A stretch of DNA of 64,000 nucleotides from assembly GCA_963745915.1 (NCBI GenBank), contig CAVUZA010000002.1, positions 62,001 to 126,000 of the forward strand. The letters are read 5' to 3'. Shown here one piece after another: positions 49,059 through 57,886 of the stretch; the stretch's first letter is position 1, and each line of letters begins with the position of its first letter. The position numbers were made by a program, and so were the translations under genes. Source of the stretch: VRUE01 sp963745915 (GTDB taxonomy: Bacteria > Actinomycetota > Thermoleophilia > Solirubrobacterales > 70-9). The notes under the pieces are model-generated. The model was not told the origin of the DNA. It was given only the letters and a program-made list of their open reading frames with translations, and did no database searches.

Positions 49059-49092
49059 GGGGGGAATCTACAGCTGTCGACCGCCCCGGCGA

Positions 49093-49830
49093 TCAGGACT
49101 TGCGGTTGGCCATTCGCTCGAACTGCTTCCCGAGCGCCTTTTCGACTTCGTCGGACATCGCCATCCGGTAGACCGCAATCAGGGCCTGCAGCGAGAGCGG
49201 GCGGAGCCGGTCGAGGGCCTCGCGCACCTCCGACCAGCGCTCCTCCGGGTAGCCCTCCGCTTCGAACGGCTTCCAGACGTCCTCGAGGAAGAGCTTGACG
49301 AACTCGTGGGAGATCGAGCGGCAGCGGCCGCGGACCTTGTCGAGCGCGGCGAGGGCGTGGCCAAGCGGCACGCCGGTCGCGACTACCCCCTCGGCCGCGT
49401 CGAGCAGCGAGGGGAAGGGTGCCTCGAAGCGGTCCTCGTCGACCGGCACCAGCGCCCCGGCCTCGACCGCGCGCTTCAGCGCGTCGTCGGGGTCGGTGCC
49501 GAACCGCTCGGCGAGCTCCTTGCGGCTGAAAGTGCGCGGCTGCTCGCCGTCGAACTCGTCGAGGGCGCGGCGGATCGAGAGGAACTGCTCCGCGGCGCCG
49601 ACGTTCTGGTTGAGCAGGCGCTCGATCCCCCTCAGGTTGAACCCGTCCGCCTGCAGCTCCTGGATCATCCGCAGCCGCGCCAGGTGCTGCGGGCCGTAGT
49701 AGCCGACCCGGTCGCGGACCTCGGGCGCGGGCAGCAGCCCCCGGGCGCGATGCGAACGGATGTTGCGCACCGTCATCCCGGTCTTCGCGGCGAGGTCTTC
49801 GATCGTCAACTCGTTCTCCGAGACGGCCAC
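49093..49830 (-). CDS. MerR-family transcriptional regulator
   Basis: 245 aa from a GTG at 49830; the frame is open to an ATG at 49905 that overlaps the divergent gene's start and would encode an odd N-terminus, so I prefer the GTG. MerR HTH: LTIEDLAAKTGMTVRNIRSHRARGLLP, followed by YGPQHLARLRMIQELQADGFNLRGIERLL. The C-terminal 150 residues are a helical sensor domain without obvious Cys ligands. It likely controls the divergent ferredoxin reductase-desaturase operon. Confidence 0.88.
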   Translation of the reverse strand: MAVSENELTIEDLAAKTGMTVRNIRSHRARGLLPAPEVRDRVGYYGPQHLARLRMIQELQADGFNLRGIERLLNQNVGAAEQFLSIRRALDEFDGEQPRTFSRKELAERFGTDPDDALKRAVEAGALVPVDEDRFEAPFPSLLDAAEGVVATGVPLGHALAALDKVRGRCRSISHEFVKLFLEDVWKPFEAEGYPEERWSEVREALDRLRPLSLQALIAVYRMAMSDEVEKALGKQFERMANRKS

Positions 49831-49865
49831 GGCGGCAAAGCTACCACGGAGTGACGAATCGACAT

Positions 49866-49893
49866 TTGACGTGACGCCATTCGATGTTACGTT
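49866..49893 (+). promoter_or_regulatory. promoter of the ferredoxin reductase-desaturase operon
   Basis: TTGACG (49866-49871), 16-base spacer, TACGTT (49888-49893). The ATG is 10 bases after the -10, so the mRNA would be leaderless or nearly so. GTGAC-N10-GTTAC lies within the spacer and could be a weak MerR dyad. Confidence 0.55.
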
Positions 49894-49903
49894 GTCTGCA
49901 GTC

Positions 49904-50983
49904 ATGCCCTTGAAGCTCGCCCGTCCCGGCCTCCGCTTCCTCGACGCGATCGCGGGGCCGCACGGGGTCGACGGCTACCTCGAACAGGTCGACCCCCTGC
50001 TGGCCACCGACCAGTGCCGGGCCGAGGTGACCGCGATCGTCCGCGGGACCGCGGAGAGCGTCACCCTGACCCTGCGCCCGAACCGCGCCTGGCAGGGTTT
50101 CCGGGCGGGCCAGTTCGTCCAGGTGGCGGTCGAGATCGACGGGGTCCAGCACCAGCGCTGCTACTCCCCCGCCTCGCCCGAGGGGCGGCCGGAGCTGGAG
50201 ATCACGGTCAAGCGACACCCCGGGGGGCTCGTCTCCAACTTCCTCGCGGACCGCGCCGAGCCGGGGATGGTGCTCGGCCTCTCCCCCGCCGAAGGCGACT
50301 TCCACCTGCCGCAGCCGCCGCCCGCCTCGATCCTGCTGATCGGCGGCGGCAGCGGCATCACCCCGCTGATGGCGATCCTCCGCACCCTCTTCGCGCGAGG
50401 CTGCGACCTGCCCGTCGCCCTGCTCCATTACGCCCCCGACCCCGACCGCGCGATCTACCGGGCCGAGCTGGAGCGCCTGGCGGCGCGGTATCCCGCCTTC
50501 CGGCTGCTGCGCTCCTACACCCGCGCCCCCGGCGCCGGCGAGCTCGACGGGCACTTCAGCCCGCGTCACCTCCCCCGGCCCGCGGCCCGCTTCGCCGAGG
50601 CCGAGACCTTCGCCTGCGGACCTCCCCAGCTGCTCGACGCGGTGCGGGAGGCTTGGGCGGACGGCCGCGAGCAGCGGCTCCACGTCGAGAGCTTCGTCCC
50701 GCCCACCCTGGCGCCGGCCGGCGAGCCTGGCGAGGGCACGATTCGCTTCGCCGACTCGGGGGTCGAGGTGCCCAACAGCGGCGCCTCGCTGCTGGAGCAG
50801 GCCGAGGACGCCGGCCTACCCGCCCGGTTCGGCTGCCGGATGGGGATCTGCCACACCTGCACCCGCCGCAAGCTGGCGGGCACCCACACGAACCTGATCA
50901 CCGGCGAGACCTCCTCGGAGCCCGACGAGGAAATCCAGCTCTGCGTCTCGGCCGCCCTCGGCGACCTCGCCCTAGCCCTCTGA
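49904..50983 (+). CDS. ferredoxin-NAD(P) reductase with C-terminal 2Fe-2S domain
   Basis: 359 aa. FAD-binding RCYSPAS, NAD(P)-binding GGGSGITPLMAILR, CGPPQLLDAV, and a C-terminal plant-type ferredoxin domain with CRMGICHTC and a later Cys in IQLCVSA. This layout matches the reductase that feeds DesA3-type acyl-CoA desaturases in mycobacteria. The desaturase follows 19 bases downstream, so they form one operon. Confidence 0.92.
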   Translation: MPLKLARPGLRFLDAIAGPHGVDGYLEQVDPLLATDQCRAEVTAIVRGTAESVTLTLRPNRAWQGFRAGQFVQVAVEIDGVQHQRCYSPASPEGRPELEITVKRHPGGLVSNFLADRAEPGMVLGLSPAEGDFHLPQPPPASILLIGGGSGITPLMAILRTLFARGCDLPVALLHYAPDPDRAIYRAELERLAARYPAFRLLRSYTRAPGAGELDGHFSPRHLPRPAARFAEAETFACGPPQLLDAVREAWADGREQRLHVESFVPPTLAPAGEPGEGTIRFADSGVEVPNSGASLLEQAEDAGLPARFGCRMGICHTCTRRKLAGTHTNLITGETSSEPDEEIQLCVSAALGDLALAL

Positions 50984-51002
50984 ACCCGCCCGAAAGGACC
51001 CG

Positions 51003-52202
51003 ATGACCACCACCCTCACACCCCCGCCCCCCTCCCCCTCTTCTCCGCTCGCCGGGATGACGCCGGAGCAGATCGAGAGCTTCGGCGAGGAGATGGACAC
51101 GATCCGCCAGCGCCTGCTCGCCGAGCGCGGCGAGCACGACGCCGCCTACATCCGCCGCCTGGTCCGCGTCCAGCGCGGGCTCGAGGCCGGCGGCCGCGCT
51201 CTGCTCTGGGCCGGCGTTCTCCCGCCCGCCTGGCTCGCCGGCACCGCGGCCCTCTCGCTCTCCAAGATCCTCGACAACATGGAGATCGGCCACAACGTGA
51301 TGCACGGCCAGTACGACTGGATGAACGACCCGAAGCTCTCCGGGGAGCGGTTCGAGTGGGACACCGCCTGCCCTGCCGACCAGTGGCGCCACTCCCACAA
51401 CTACATGCACCACACCCACACCAACATCGTCGGCAAGGATCGCGACATCGGCTACGGCATCCTGCGCATGTCCGAGGAGCAGCCCTGGAGCCCCTACTAC
51501 CTCGGCAACCCGCTGTGGGCGGCGCTGCTGGCGACGCTCTTCCAGTACGGGGTGGCGCTGCACGACCTCGAAGTCGAGCGACTGCCGAGCGGCGAGGCGG
51601 ACCGGGCCGAGAAGCGCGAGCTCGCGCGGGGAATCTGGGAGAAGGTGCGGCGCCAGACGCTGAAGGACTACGTCCTCTTCCCCGCCCTCTCGGGACCGTT
51701 CTTCGCCTTCCCCCTGGCCGGCAACGCGACCGCCAACCTGGCCCGCAACCTCTGGGCCTTCACGATCATCTTCTGCGGCCACTTCCCCGAGGGGACGCAC
51801 GAGTTCAGCGAGGAGGAGACCGCAGAGGAGACCCGCGGCCAGTGGTACCACCGCCAGGTGCTCGGCTCGGCGAACCTCAGCGGCGGCCCGCTCTTCCACA
51901 TCCTCTCCGGCAACCTCAGCTTCCAGATCGAGCACCACCTCTTCCCCGACCTGCCCGCCAACCGCTACGCCGAGATCTCGGTCGAAGTGCGGGAGGTGTG
52001 CGAACGCTACGGCGTCCCCTACAACGTCGGCCCGCTGCACCGCCAGTTCGGCAGCGTCGTGGCGAAGATCTTCCGCCTCTCGCTGCCGGAGCGGCGACCG
52101 CGCGCCCCGCTCGGCCTCGGCGGCGCCATCGACGCCGGCAGCGGCGCCGCGGCTCGGCTCGGCGGCGCAGCGAAGAGGGTGGCGCTCGCGCTCAAGCCAT
52201 GA
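51003..52202 (+). CDS. membrane acyl-CoA/fatty acid desaturase (DesA3-like)
   Basis: 399 aa. Three His boxes: GHNVMHG (about 97), HSHNYMHHTHTN (about 131) and QIEHHLFP (about 309), plus membrane helices. It should introduce a double bond into acyl chains using electrons from the preceding reductase. The 3' 495 bases (51708 onward) are duplicated exactly at 63107-63601. This left copy is the intact gene. Confidence 0.93.
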   Translation: MTTTLTPPPPSPSSPLAGMTPEQIESFGEEMDTIRQRLLAERGEHDAAYIRRLVRVQRGLEAGGRALLWAGVLPPAWLAGTAALSLSKILDNMEIGHNVMHGQYDWMNDPKLSGERFEWDTACPADQWRHSHNYMHHTHTNIVGKDRDIGYGILRMSEEQPWSPYYLGNPLWAALLATLFQYGVALHDLEVERLPSGEADRAEKRELARGIWEKVRRQTLKDYVLFPALSGPFFAFPLAGNATANLARNLWAFTIIFCGHFPEGTHEFSEEETAEETRGQWYHRQVLGSANLSGGPLFHILSGNLSFQIEHHLFPDLPANRYAEISVEVREVCERYGVPYNVGPLHRQFGSVVAKIFRLSLPERRPRAPLGLGGAIDAGSGAAARLGGAAKRVALALKP

Positions 52203-52395
52203 GGGCGGCTGCGCGTCGAAGGCGGAGTCAACGCTCGATGACGATCGAGCCGCCCCTGCCGATGCGTTCGACTCAACGCCACAGCTCCTCGTCGACCGCC
52301 TCGAAATGCGCGGTCGCCCGCTCGAAATCGCGGAACTTGTCCTCGCTCCAGCCTCCCGCCAGGCGCCCCAGCCCGTTGGAGCGCACGCCCCCGGC
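51708..52395. repeat. 688-bp direct repeat, left copy (pairs with 63107-63794)
   Basis: Identical over 688 bp to 63107-63794 as far as I can compare (offset 11,399). It covers the desaturase 3' end, a 37-aa ORF remnant, and ends in GCCCCCGGC, the first 10-11 bases of the tRNA-Arg 3' end. Identity stops after 52395 and before 51708. Confidence 0.93.
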
Positions 52396-52655
52396 CATAC
52401 ACAAGACGAACCACGTGGCCCTGATCGAAGCAGGGGCGATCTCGGTGGCGCGGTAGCAGCCCAGTTACTCCTTCGCAGATATCGCCGGCTGCTCGCTGTT
52501 CTGTCCAGCGCACACGTGCCCGCATGGGGCACAGCGATTCCGTTGCTGCTTCAAGGGCGGGCGTTGCGCGGCCAGCAGGACGACTCTGGCGCCGGCTGAA
52601 TTGAAACGGCGACGGCCGGGCCGGAAGGGCGCCTGGCCCTGACTCCGACGGGCGG
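52203..52655. other. intergenic region holding the left island boundary
   Basis: Up to 52395 this is the repeat. It contains a minus-strand 37-aa ORF (52273-52386) ending FRDFERATAHFEAVDEELWR, also present at the right copy; it may be a C-terminal remnant of an older insertion next to the tRNA. From 52396 the sequence is island DNA with no gene I can support until 52656. Confidence 0.6.
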
Positions 52656-53402
52656 CTACGGATTGACGCCCTGGCGCCTGCGGGCGTACCGTCGTCGTGA
52701 TCTTCCCCGAGCAGCGTGCGTCCCGGCATCTGATGTCTCTGCAGGCAGGACCGCCGTGGCCGCCGCCGGAGGAATTCGTCTCGCAAGAGCCTGAATCGCG
52801 AAATAGCCGGGAAGGCGGAGGACCACCAGGACGAACGCAGCTGCCGCCGCTACCCACCAGAGTTCAAGGGCCAGCAATGCAATCGGAAGGTTGCTTGCCA
52901 GCTTGGCCCCCGCAGACCAATTCCAGCGCCAGACCTTCTCTCCCCACGGGGGCGCTAGCTGAAAGAAGTGGTCGGGCGACCAAAGTCCGAAGCGGAGAAA
53001 TTGAGACGTCAGCAGCTGATCCACGACGCCGAACTGGATCCATACAACAGTCGCAGCGACTACAGACCGAGGGTCACCGTTGAGGGCAACGACACCAGCC
53101 GCAACGAGGGCTGCCGCGATGCGATCCGCTACCCCGTCGAGCTGCGCGCCGAGAATGGTTTCTCCTTCGAACGCACGTGCAATCTGCCCATCCACGAAGT
53201 CAAAAAACATGCTGAAGGCGAGACCGACCAGAAGCAGCGCGTGAGAGCCGTCAATGATGGCGATGACGAGAATCGTCGTCGAGGCGACCGCACGAGCGGC
53301 CGTCAGGACGTTGGCCCCGGTAAGGATCTGCTCGCGCCGGGCCTCTTCGGCTCTCCGTGTTCGGCGTCCAAAGAAGTGGCTCCAGACAGCCCGAGCCGAC
53401 AT
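52656..53402 (-). CDS. CDP-alcohol phosphatidyltransferase family protein
   Basis: 248 aa. The complete motif D-G-x2-A-R-x8-G-x3-D-x3-D is present (DGQIAR...GAQLDGVAD, about 72-94). Several hydrophobic helices follow. It would transfer a CDP-linked phosphatidyl group to an alcohol, or the reverse type. The N-terminus RRTRRAEEARREQ is cytoplasmic. The C-terminal 35 residues are Arg-rich. Island gene; its relation to the neighbouring 747-aa membrane protein is unknown. Confidence 0.85.
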   Translation of the reverse strand: MSARAVWSHFFGRRTRRAEEARREQILTGANVLTAARAVASTTILVIAIIDGSHALLLVGLAFSMFFDFVDGQIARAFEGETILGAQLDGVADRIAAALVAAGVVALNGDPRSVVAATVVWIQFGVVDQLLTSQFLRFGLWSPDHFFQLAPPWGEKVWRWNWSAGAKLASNLPIALLALELWWVAAAAAFVLVVLRLPGYFAIQALARRIPPAAATAVLPAETSDAGTHAARGRSRRRYARRRQGVNP

Positions 53403-53456
53403 CAGCTGCCTGCTTCGACGCGTCGGCCAGCCAACCTCCCGAAGATCCTCTTCTGA

Positions 53457-55700
53457 CTACGAGGATTCGGGGGGCCGGCTGCCCTGAGAATCTGCCGATA
53501 GGAGACCATCCAGGGCCGACCTTAGCCCTTCCAGGTCTTTGGCGGAAGGCGGGCCGAGATAGACGGCTGGCGGCTCTGCGGAGTCGAAATAGAGCGCCGG
53601 CGGAACCTCGGTCTCCCAAAGGAAAAACCAGCGCTGCCAGAGCAGTTTGGCGCGGGTCGAAGCCATCATGCCTCCACTGCGTTCGAGCATGCGATCACGA
53701 ATTGCCTCCGCGCGTTCCTCCCCGGGAAAAGCGGGATCCGCCTCGGTCCTCGGAATGGGCGCCCCGGAACCGAAGTATTCGACATGCGTGTCGTCGAACT
53801 CAGGCCCCTGTCTCGACCTTGACGACCTCTGCTCTCGGGGATGCTCGGCGAACCAATACGTGACCAGTAGAACGGACGCTGCCAATGCCGCAATACCGGC
53901 GACAACCGTCAAGGGCACGCCAGCGTCTTCACCCCAGGCCAGAATGGCGCCAGCGGCCAACACAGCCATGGCCACGGGGAGAAGGGAAAGGAGGCGGATG
54001 CCGTAAAGCATTGCGTTCGTCACGCGACTTGGCACAGCTTGCGCGAAATAGGCCGCCAAGGCGCTAGGGCCTCCGAGAATCAGCGCCAAGAGACCGAGCG
54101 GAGGGCTGCCGGGATCAAAGCCGTCCGGCGGAGCCATCCAGAGCAGCGCCAAGATGGACAGAACCGCAACCGTGAAGAAAGCGGTCAGCGTGGCCGGCCT
54201 GACAATCGTCTCAACGCGCGGACGGAGGTTCAGGAACACATAGCCAGTGGATGGACCCCCTTCGCGGATCGGAGCATAGAGATGCGCACGCTGAGTACTC
54301 TCGAGCACCGTGTCGACGTAGCGGGCGCGAGCTCGGTTTCGGTGCTCCTCGTCGTTAGTCGGTCGGCTAGGCTCGTTGCCGTCGAGATTCGAAATCAGTC
54401 GCGCACGGGTCACGTGAAGTCCGGCTGGAGCTTCGAACTCGCAGTGGTAGCTACCGCCCCCGCCCAGGCGCACACGAATCACCAGAGGCTTTGAATTCCA
54501 GCCGATGCCACGCACAATTCGCTTCGGGCGCCACGGCGGTGCCGCGACGGCGGGAGATGCGAGCGTTTGTCGCCGATTGAAAGTCTGGCGGCGCGTTCTC
54601 AGGAGAACTCGTGAGACACCACCCGCCTCCACCTCTACTGGGAAGGCTCTTGGTTCGACTGAGTACCCGCTGCGCGGTTTGACGCGCACCTCATAACTTC
54701 CCGGCGGAAGGTCCCTCAGCACGACAATCCCGGACGGCCTCACCCTAACGTTCTGCCGCCCACCATCGCCCTTGATGGACACGGTGGCACAAGCCACCGA
54801 GCGGGCACCATGCCTCAATTGGCTCGGGGCGTCATCGCAGGTCGTGGCGATGGTCAGTTCTGCGCTGCTCGCTACATCCCTTGCCCTCTCGCCATGCGTC
54901 CGTCGCGCCGATGATTGGCCCCAACGCGACGGATCGATTGCGTCGCGGCTGCGCGTCCGGATCCACCGGAGAGCATGTCCGAGTTGAATGCTCCAAGCGT
55001 CGCGGTCGGCGGGGACGACGTAGGAGTTGTACGAGAACTTCAGCAATGGCTGCGATCCGCGGTCAAGCGGAACGACTGGGACCAGCAGAAACCCACGTGC
55101 CAGCTCGTAGGCGAGGCTCATGAACAGTTCGCTCGACGCCAGCACCGAACGCCACTCCAGGTCCTCATCCTGGGCGAGCCCCGTGTCTTGAAAGTCGACG
55201 CATTCCTGCAGGCTCCTATCTGGCTCGCCCGATGCAATCTTCGCGAGAGTCGACCGGACCCTAAAAGGCATGGGATGGGTGCCCTTCATCGGGGGAACCA
55301 GCATGTCTCCTCCCGACCAGACATAGGTTCCGAGAGAAATCAACATTGCGGCCGACAGCTTGACGCTCTCCTCTCGGTGAAGCAGCGACACGGCCGTGTT
55401 CCCGCGGCTGCGGACGCTGAACTCAGGAAGACGCCACTTTGACGCGAACGTAATTGGCGTCGGGAAGCCACCGTATTGGGCAAGCAGAGGGGATTCAAAT
55501 GAACTCAGCGCGACCGGAAGAGCGAGGTCGACGCTCTGGCGTCGATGAAGAACACGCTCGTCGTCCCCAGCGAAGTGGAAGCTATCCACTCGACGGGACA
55601 CCCAGCCATCCCAATCGGAAACAAGGCAGAGGAATATCGCGCCCAGGCGCTGATGGTCGCGCGTAATCACAGTCAAATGAACGAAATGTGCCTTCGCCAC
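53457..55700 (-). CDS. 747-aa membrane protein of unknown function
   Basis: The N-terminal about 300 residues are soluble with no known motif. Residues about 320-360 resemble a carboxypeptidase-regulatory or PEGA-like beta-sandwich (VVLRDLPPGSYEVRVKP). A second beta region (YHCEFEAPAGLHVTRARLI) follows. Four hydrophobic helices occur between about 540 and 640, then a cytoplasmic tail of about 100 residues rich in charged and aromatic residues (RAKLLWQRWFFLWE). Base composition is less GC-biased than outside the island. Start ATG at 55700 is the longest; a later start is possible. Confidence 0.7.
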   Translation of the reverse strand: MAKAHFVHLTVITRDHQRLGAIFLCLVSDWDGWVSRRVDSFHFAGDDERVLHRRQSVDLALPVALSSFESPLLAQYGGFPTPITFASKWRLPEFSVRSRGNTAVSLLHREESVKLSAAMLISLGTYVWSGGDMLVPPMKGTHPMPFRVRSTLAKIASGEPDRSLQECVDFQDTGLAQDEDLEWRSVLASSELFMSLAYELARGFLLVPVVPLDRGSQPLLKFSYNSYVVPADRDAWSIQLGHALRWIRTRSRDAIDPSRWGQSSARRTHGERARDVASSAELTIATTCDDAPSQLRHGARSVACATVSIKGDGGRQNVRVRPSGIVVLRDLPPGSYEVRVKPRSGYSVEPRAFPVEVEAGGVSRVLLRTRRQTFNRRQTLASPAVAAPPWRPKRIVRGIGWNSKPLVIRVRLGGGGSYHCEFEAPAGLHVTRARLISNLDGNEPSRPTNDEEHRNRARARYVDTVLESTQRAHLYAPIREGGPSTGYVFLNLRPRVETIVRPATLTAFFTVAVLSILALLWMAPPDGFDPGSPPLGLLALILGGPSALAAYFAQAVPSRVTNAMLYGIRLLSLLPVAMAVLAAGAILAWGEDAGVPLTVVAGIAALAASVLLVTYWFAEHPREQRSSRSRQGPEFDDTHVEYFGSGAPIPRTEADPAFPGEERAEAIRDRMLERSGGMMASTRAKLLWQRWFFLWETEVPPALYFDSAEPPAVYLGPPSAKDLEGLRSALDGLLSADSQGSRPPESS

Positions 55701-56007
55701 CGCAGAACGAGGCGGACAAACCCACCTACCAGGTCAGCCCGCTGCAAGACCGGCAGCGTACCGAATATGAACCGAGAATTCTTAGCGGGATGCATGGGTG
55801 GGGCGGTACAAACGGGATCACCGAATTTCCCGAGCGCTTACGGCTACGCACCGCCGGATGACCTCAAGAGCGCGACCGTCGACCTCTACGCGGAGACTGA
55901 GGAGCTTGCCATGGCGCTAATCCCGAACGAAGATCAAGAGCACCAAGGAAGAGACCTGAGACGCTGGCCCACCGAGGCTGAGGTGACCAGCTTCAATCTT
56001 CCGGGAA
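55701..56007. other. intergenic region in the island
   Basis: 307 bp, lower GC. It must hold the promoter of the 747-aa gene and the end of the 238-aa gene. I see no convincing ORF, hairpin or repeat. Confidence 0.5.
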
Positions 56008-56724
56008 CTACGGGCTGCCGCTCGGGCGCCTGAAAAGCATGTGCATCGAGCGCAGAACCCGGGTGAGTTCGTCAGCTTCCATCCACCGTTCCTCGGCGTT
56101 CATGATCGGTCCCAACGGGATGCCAAAGCTCTCTGGTAGTTGATCGCGGCGAACGTCGACGGCCGTTATCACGCCGTCCCAAATGCCGTGGAGGTGCCCG
56201 CACATGTCTGCCCAGATGAACCCTGGCGGATATTCGTCGGGGTCTAGCAAGACGGTGGCGACCGGCGTTGGATGGCCGCCAAGCTCGCAGTGGTCCCAAT
56301 AGTCCTCGCGCAGGAACTTCCCGTTGGCTCGTGCCCGCAGCTTGGCTGGAGACCAGAATTTCTGCCTCTCGGCGCGGTCCGAGCGCACCCACTGGGCTGC
56401 AATCTCGTCCTTCTCCGCGAATGCTGACGCGAGGTACTCCACCTCTACGAGCTGGCGAATAAGCGCCTGTGCCCCATAGCGGTTGCCTTTGTCCAATAGG
56501 TCGCCCGCACCTCGGGCCAGTTCGGCACCAACAAGGCAGAGGGTGGCCAGGCCCGCGATGTCCTCACCTTGATCGGCATCCCGGAGCATCTCGCCCGCAT
56601 TAGCCAGTTCCCCCGAGTAAGCCCTACACATCTTCCGCCGAGCCCGTTGGCCATTCTTGTCGGTAGCCAACCTGAGTAGCTCCTCTCTGACTGGTCCTCC
56701 CGGAGCGGGATCCTGGGACTCCAT
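56008..56724 (-). CDS. hypothetical protein
   Basis: 238 aa, alpha-helical. YGAQALIRQLVEVEYLASAFAEKDEIAAQWVRSDRAERQKFW and later FIWADMCGHLHGIWDGV are the most conserved-looking parts; the arrangement recalls DUF5677/AbiV-like helical proteins without a clear catalytic motif. Start ATG at 56724. Unknown function. Confidence 0.65.
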   Translation of the reverse strand: MESQDPAPGGPVREELLRLATDKNGQRARRKMCRAYSGELANAGEMLRDADQGEDIAGLATLCLVGAELARGAGDLLDKGNRYGAQALIRQLVEVEYLASAFAEKDEIAAQWVRSDRAERQKFWSPAKLRARANGKFLREDYWDHCELGGHPTPVATVLLDPDEYPPGFIWADMCGHLHGIWDGVITAVDVRRDQLPESFGIPLGPIMNAEERWMEADELTRVLRSMHMLFRRPSGSP

Positions 56725-57024
56725 GGAATCACCTTAGTGTGGCCCGACCGTGGTGGTGCCGGAAGCTAACGCCCTGCTGCAATCGAAGGGGATCCGCGCC
56801 CATCCAGAGCAATCGGCTCGCTTTGCCGGCGGCGTCGAGCTATCGTCGCGACGCCAACTGAATAAGCGCCCCGGCGGCGGTGCAACGCCCCGGGGCCGGC
56901 ACCGAAGCCGTAACTTCGATGCTCGAAGAACGCTACTCGCCGAAGTACTCCCGGCGGGCGGCGGTGCGCGGATCTTCGGTGTCCCGACCGAAAGGGGCAC
57001 AGATGCCATCCACCGTGACGATCA
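56725..57024. other. divergent intergenic region in the island
   Basis: 300 bp between divergent genes. Short open frames exist on both strands but none has a supported start or recognisable sequence. Confidence 0.45.
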
Positions 57025-57405
57025 GTGGCGCCCAAGCGCCAGGTCATCCGCGAGCTGGTCCTCGACCACCTAAGCGGGATCGGCGACATCGTCTTCGCCG
57101 TCGAGCGCGGGCGCCACGGGACCGCGGAGCGACTCGGGGTCGAGTTCCGAGGCGACCTGGGGCTGATGGCCGACCTCGGCTGGGGCCCGGAGTGGCGCGA
57201 CGAGGCCGACCTGACGATGCCCTACGTCGATCTCGCCCCGCTCCTTTACCGCCTGCGCTGCGATGCCGAAGCCTTGCTCGCCGGGACCCCCGAAGAGCGC
57301 GAGGTCGAGAAGGCCGACGAGGAGACCCGCGGGCGCTACCGCTACGCGCAGGAGACCTGCGCGGGGCTCCTCGTGCTGCTCGATGAGCTGGAGGCCGGTC
57401 GATGA
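57025..57405 (+). CDS. hypothetical protein
   Basis: 126 aa from a GTG. Contains IRELVLDHLSGIGDIVFAVERG, then an acidic helical part ending RYRYAQETCAGLLVLLDELEAG. It overlaps the next gene by ATGA. The pair resembles small cargo genes of actinobacterial plasmids and ICEs; no family is recognised. Confidence 0.68.
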   Translation: MAPKRQVIRELVLDHLSGIGDIVFAVERGRHGTAERLGVEFRGDLGLMADLGWGPEWRDEADLTMPYVDLAPLLYRLRCDAEALLAGTPEEREVEKADEETRGRYRYAQETCAGLLVLLDELEAGR

Positions 57406-57641
57406 GCGCCGCCAAGCCAAAGCGCCTTGGCCCCGGCGAGCTGGACGACCTCGTCCTCGCCTTCATGCGCCACCGCACCCAGCACGGCCCGCTGACCGCC
57501 ACCGCGATTGCCAAGGGCCTCGGCGGTCGCTCTGCCGGCGCCGTCGCCAACTGCCTCGCCCGCTTGGCGAAGGACAAGAAGGTGCGCCAAGCCAAGCGGC
57601 GGCCGCGCGCCTACGTCATCCAGGCGGCCACGCGGAAGTGA
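57402..57641 (+). CDS. small winged-helix-like DNA-binding protein
   Basis: 79 aa. LDDLVLAFMRHRTQHGPLTATAIAKGLGGRSAGAVANCLARLAKDKKVRQ fits a winged helix with a wing of basic residues (KRRPRAYVIQ). Translationally coupled to the preceding gene. May regulate the structured element just downstream. Confidence 0.72.
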   Translation: MSAAKPKRLGPGELDDLVLAFMRHRTQHGPLTATAIAKGLGGRSAGAVANCLARLAKDKKVRQAKRRPRAYVIQAATRK

Positions 57642-57656
57642 GGAGCTGAGCCACGG

Positions 57657-57754
57657 CTGCGATTTTCCGAGGGTCGGGGCGCAGGCCACCGGAAGCTGCG
57701 GGGAGCCCGCAAGTCGGGTGCTCCGCACCCGCCCCGGCCCTCGGTAAATCGCAG
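57657..57754. other. long structured hairpin
   Basis: Arms 57657-57681 and 57730-57754 (25 bases each) pair with two mismatches. The 48-base interior holds a second hairpin, GCGGGGAGCCCG/CGGGTGCTCCGC. Interior bases AAGT form the loop. It lies 15 bases after the winged-helix gene stop and 130 bases before the TPR-PIN gene. Candidates: structured RNA, attenuator, replication origin of a plasmid ancestor, or terminator without T tract. Confidence 0.75.
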
Positions 57755-57886
57755 TGAGCCACAGACGAACCGCTCGGTATTGCGGCAAGAGCCTTCGTGA
57801 CTCCCGCGGGCACGGTGGGTGTTTGCGCCGTCGTGGCATACGCTGAATGAGGGCGGGCTTGGCGATACGCGCATAGGAGGCGACGT

